Assembly (NCBI RefSeq): GCF_014066305.1
Contig: NW_023501038.1
Span: 186,001 to 250,000 of the forward strand
DNA from: Letharia columbiana
Taxonomy: Eukaryota > Ascomycota > Lecanoromycetes > Lecanorales > Parmeliaceae
Direction of reading: 5' to 3'
Length of the DNA stretch: 64,000 nucleotides
The position numbers were made by a program, and so were the translations under genes. The notes beneath the pieces were generated by a model that was not told the origin of the DNA, did no database searches, and worked only from the letters and a program-made list of their open reading frames with translations. Shown piece by piece: positions 60,101-64,000 of the stretch; the stretch's first letter is position 1; every line of letters starts with the position of its first letter.

Positions 60101-61827
60101 GATATCTCCGCTAAGGCCCGCTAGCTATAGGGCTAAGGAGTATATTAAGAATACGCTCGTAATACTATCTCCTTCCTTCGTTAAATTATATTTTATAATT
60201 AATAAGTAAAAAGATAGAAAAATGGGTATATATATACGCTTAACGCCTGAAAAATAATAAAAGTAGTAAAGAAATAATCGTATCTAGAAATCTTAGTATC
60301 GTATCTTTCTTTATAAGAGATATTAAGAATAATAGTAGCTTTCTATATTTACGCTATAGCGACGTTATTAGCCGAGGTATAGATATATATAGAAAGTCTA
60401 GTTAAGAGAAAATCGATATAGTATAATAAAAATTATATTTATAAATATAGAGATAAATAATAATAATTTTCGAATTCGTATTTAAGCGGATAAGATATCG
60501 ATAGAATAATACGACGTAATTAATTAAGAGCTCTCGAATCGAATCGAGTTATAAACGCTAAAAACTCTAATTTAATATTAAATAACTTTAATATAGTCTT
60601 CTCTATAGTATATTATTTAGCTAATATTAATTATATTTCGTAATAGCGATAACGTAGTTTATATATATATTAATATAGCTTTAAAAGATTTTTAGAGTTA
60701 TATTAATAAGAGGGGCTTACGCGAAAGATTATATATAAGATAATTCCCGATTAATATAAATCTAAGAAATCGATTCTCGAGTTTAGAAAAAATAAGACTA
60801 TTATAAAGATATCGAACGATTTCAATTCGACTGAAAACGAGGTATCCTCTATTATTTTATAAGTTAACTCTTTATAGATAAGGCTCTTCGAGATATCGTT
60901 TATAAAAGTCGTTTATTAGATCTTAATAATTTTCGAATTTATCGTTATTCGTATTATATTAAATAAGATTATTATCGAAATCTTCTTACTTAACTTTATA
61001 CTTAAGACGACTATAGATTAATTTAAAGCTAAGTATTTCTTTAATAATCTATTCGATTTAATTATTAATAGTAATATATTTCGATAAAGAGTTTATCTAT
61101 TCTAGTAATAGATTATTTATCGCGAGACTTAAGAGATTAAAATAAAAGACGTTATAAATTCTTATACTTAACGAAAGTTTTAGACGATATAATATTTTAA
61201 TAAGATCTATAATCTTAAATAGATTAAGTCTCTTATAATCTAATTTATAAAAGAGGTAATTAAAAGTAATATTCTTACTATTTAGAAAGATTATATCGTC
61301 TATTTAAAAAGTAATCTTTTATTAATACTTATTAGCTTATATAACTATAGTCTTCTAAATATAATTTATATTACTTTAAATATACTTAAAAACTTATTTT
61401 ATATAATTTATAATATTCTTCGTCTAAGTAATATTAAGACGCTTATATATAATCTTATAATCGATAATATTCGAGCTAAAAGTTATTCGAGAATAAAATC
61501 TCTTATTTATAAGAAAAGATAAGATATCGATAGTCGATAAGATAGTATTATTATCGACGAACTCGATAATAGATAATTATCTTATCTAGTCGTTCTATAT
61601 ATAGTTATAGTATATTTAAAGATAATACTCTATATTCTAATTCGCTTATTTAATTTATTTATTAATTTTAGAGTAAAAGGCTATTAATAGCTTAGCTATA
61701 ATACTTAGTCTCTTATAAAAAGACTTTTATATAGTAGTTATAAATTAAGAGCCTCGATTCGATATTATTAAGATCGATAGATTATATAAGCGAAATACTT
61801 TCTTAAGTAGTAAGTTAACTATCTTTT
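60101..61827 (-). pseudogene. Gypsy-C integrase, distal part, and 3' region
   Basis: On the minus strand below 61,827 the integrase core resumes after the solo LTR: VNLLLKKVFRLYNLS, then IIISNRGS (second catalytic Asp region changed to Asn) and FYKRLSIIAKLLIAF. The rest of the stretch down to about 60.1 kb is less clear; a C-rich patch (ctaaggcccgctagc) lies near 60,110. Confidence 0.7.
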
Positions 61828-62103
61828 TAGCAGGCCTAATACTGTCATAGGCCTTGGCGCTACTTGCGCCAAGGCGCCGACATCGTATGTGTTACGTCAG
61901 GGTCTCTTTCAGAGTCTAGTTTCAATGACGTACCTCGTATATTTAGGGGCTTGGCGGACATAGGTCTACTTCGCATGCCCCGAAGTTTTGATGTTTCTTA
62001 GAGATTAGTTCTACTATCAAATATACTATTAAATTTCATAACGACACTACGTCTTTTATAGTCTATGTTCGCTAGCTAATCGTTAGTAAACTACGCCCTT
62101 ATA
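61828..62103 (+). repeat. Solo LTR of the Gypsy-B family, inserted in Gypsy-C
   Basis: 276 bp, inverted relative to the two Gypsy-B LTRs but matching over the full length. It keeps most CA and TG (ttggcgctacttgcgccaag, a hairpin) while its surroundings are RIP-saturated. The flanks ctttt (61,823-61,827) and cttct (62,104-62,108) fit a 5-bp duplication with one C/T change. No internal region follows on either side. The Gypsy-C integrase frame continues across it. The TATA-like ctataaaagacg on the complement is probably the LTR promoter. Confidence 0.82.
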
Positions 62104-64000
62104 CTTCTTAGCGATAATATTTTTATCGATATCGAAATAGATTACGTTATACGTAGTAACGTTTCTTAATAAATCGATCGATCGCTATTTAAATAGCGTT
62201 ATAGTTATTAGATATAAATAAGCCTATAACGAAGTCGATTAATATATCTTATTATCGCTTCTATAAGATTAATAGAAATTATAGTAAATTATACTCTCGA
62301 TTATGAGACGCCTTAGTTCTTTAATAAATATAGTAATTCTAAATATAGATAGCTACGATAATTCTTATATCTTATTAATAGTATTTTCTTTTAAGTAGCT
62401 TATAAGTATATACTATCTCGAGATATTCGTAGAATAATTAATCGTATATCTCTCGAATAATATCGATATATATATTATCGAATATTTATAAACGATTCTA
62501 ATAATAAAGTACCTCGTCTTATACGAAGTATTTACTAAGAGTAATCTCTTAAAACTTATTCTTATTTTCGACGATAGTCTTACGAATTTCTATATAATAC
62601 TCGTCTTTCTTATTAACTTCTACTATCTTATAATAAATAAAATCGTTAATTATATATATATCGATATATTCGCTATTTAATTTCAATCGATTAGAGATAA
62701 GAATTATTTAATACTATTAATATAATTATTTATTTTTAAAATTAATTAATTTATATCTAGCTATTCGTATAAGTATATTCACCTTAATATTTTAAGATCT
62801 CGATTAATAAATAATCTTTATATTAAATTCTAATAATATATTTAAATATCGAGTCTAGCGTCGACTAAGATCTCTTCCCTTAGTAAAATATATTAATTCT
62901 TTATAATCGATAAAGATTCTAATAAAGATATTTATATATTCTAGCTTAAGACGTTAGTATTCTAAATAATAAATAATTATTAATAATTTCTTATCGTAGA
63001 TCTAATAATTATATTCGATCGAGATTAGATTTTTACTATAGAAGACTATCGAGTAAAGTACTCTCTTATTATTATATTAAGAAAAAATATCTTCGTTAAT
63101 ATAGTTAAAAGAGTTAGTCTCTAAAACGATCTTTTTTATTCTATCGAAATAACGTAGAACTAAAGCTTTAATAACGGCGACTTTAAGAAAGTAAAAGGCT
63201 TTTTAATATACTAAGGATTAATCAAATATAGCCTTCTTTACGATAAGTTTTATTATAAATTTAACTATTTTAAAGAAGTCTCTAATAAATTGCTAGTAAA
63301 AATTATAAAATTCGATAAAGGCCTATATCTCTTTAAGGTTAATAGATATAGTTTACTTAATAATAGCCTAGATTTTAATAGAGTTTATTTATAACTCGTT
63401 TATAGATATTAATAGATCTAGAAACTTAGTTTTTTAAATATAGAATTCGTATTTAAGAATATTTATCTAAAGGTTGACGTTTTTTAATTTCTAAAGGATT
63501 TATCTAACGTATTAAATATATTTCTTTTTTATCTTATTATAAATAAGTATATTATCGAGGTAAATCTAATAGAAGTTATTTAGATACTCGAATAGAATAT
63601 TATTTATATATTATTAATATATAATCGAGTCGTTAATTAGTTTAAAGGGGAAGACTTAATACTTATATATCTTAAGAAAGATAATAAAAGTAATAAAATT
63701 CTCGCTATCGAGGTATATATATAGTTTATTAAATACGGCTATAATATCTAATCGAGTAAGATATTTATATTTCTAGATTCTTATTAAAATCTTATCTATT
63801 AATAAGATTAAGTATCGATTTCTTTTAATAATAGCGTTTAACTTTTAATAGTTTACGTAAAAATATAATTCTCTATTTAACTTTTCCGCGAATAGAATAA
63901 GTAAGGCGAATAGTGTATAGCTTAATATTATAAATTTCTTCTTTAGATATTTATTTAGATACTTCTTTATCTATTCTAATTTATATTCTAATATTAAATA
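62104..64000 (-). pseudogene. Gypsy-C reverse transcriptase to integrase (continues off the right edge)
   Basis: Minus strand, from the right edge downward. RT has LNAIIKRNRYLI near 63,800 and then LTRLDIIAVFNK. The active-site box reads YLDN (second D to N) in IYLDNILIY at about 63,530-63,560. The thumb has FY*QFIRDFFKIVK. RNase H starts at ETNSFNYIN near 63,100 (family ETDASD), and the integrase core follows at about 62,300-62,110 with DFVIGL and IAIDRFIKKRYYV. It is cut at 62,103 by the solo LTR. All stops are RIP-type. Confidence 0.87.

Noticed and set aside
6825..64000. Mitochondrial or plastid DNA, because of the high AT content
   Set aside because: CA/TG depletion with CpG retained, LTR elements, Helitrons and RIP-type stops indicate nuclear heterochromatin; no organelle genes are seen.

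Overview
The window comes from a filamentous ascomycete (Pezizomycotina). Genic introns are 49-99 nt with GT-AG ends. Most of the repetitive DNA carries the mark of repeat-induced point mutation (RIP): CpA and TpG are almost gone, replaced by TpA, while CpG is kept. I cannot name the species.

Positions 1-6,660 are ordinary genic DNA holding two convergent genes. The first (+, 5' end outside the window) is an Yta7/ATAD2-type AAA-ATPase with a bromodomain. The second (-, complete, five exons, 306 codons) is a PHO13-type 4-nitrophenylphosphatase/phosphoglycolate phosphatase of the HAD superfamily. From about 6,820 to the end there is no intact host gene. The composition falls abruptly to very AT-rich RIP-mutated DNA made of nested transposons.

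The nest can be read in layers. (1) Four Ty3/Gypsy pol regions: A (+, 21,530-28,956, paired 161-bp LTRs and 5-bp TSD), B (-, LTRs at 40,198-40,472 and 19,551-19,825), C (-, 61-64 kb, running off the right edge) and D (+, about 40.7-54 kb). (2) A PIF/Harbinger-like transposase remnant (-, 18.5-19.0 kb). (3) A Helitron family of nine copies. One 6.4-kb copy (31,076-37,452) still shows Rep and helicase motifs. Eight shorter copies share its ends, and seven of those carry arrays of an about 200-bp tandem repeat. All nine have the same structure: a 5' TC end, a 9-bp-arm palindrome 11 nt from a 3' CTTG end, and insertion between A and T. (4) A MITE with perfect 19-bp TIRs inside one Helitron, and a solo LTR inside Gypsy-C.

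Several insertions can be verified from the DNA alone. When the Helitron is skipped, the broken Gypsy reading frame resumes in phase, without target duplication (31,075/37,453; 41,612/42,210; 44,350/49,742; 50,860/52,989).

RIP is uneven. Helitrons at 13,640 and 44,351 are nearly unmutated inside saturated DNA, two others (9,909 and 46,844) change from spared to saturated within the element, and the rest are saturated. Stretches at about 16.0-18.4, 54.5-55.3 and 57.2-61 kb are RIP-saturated and unidentified.
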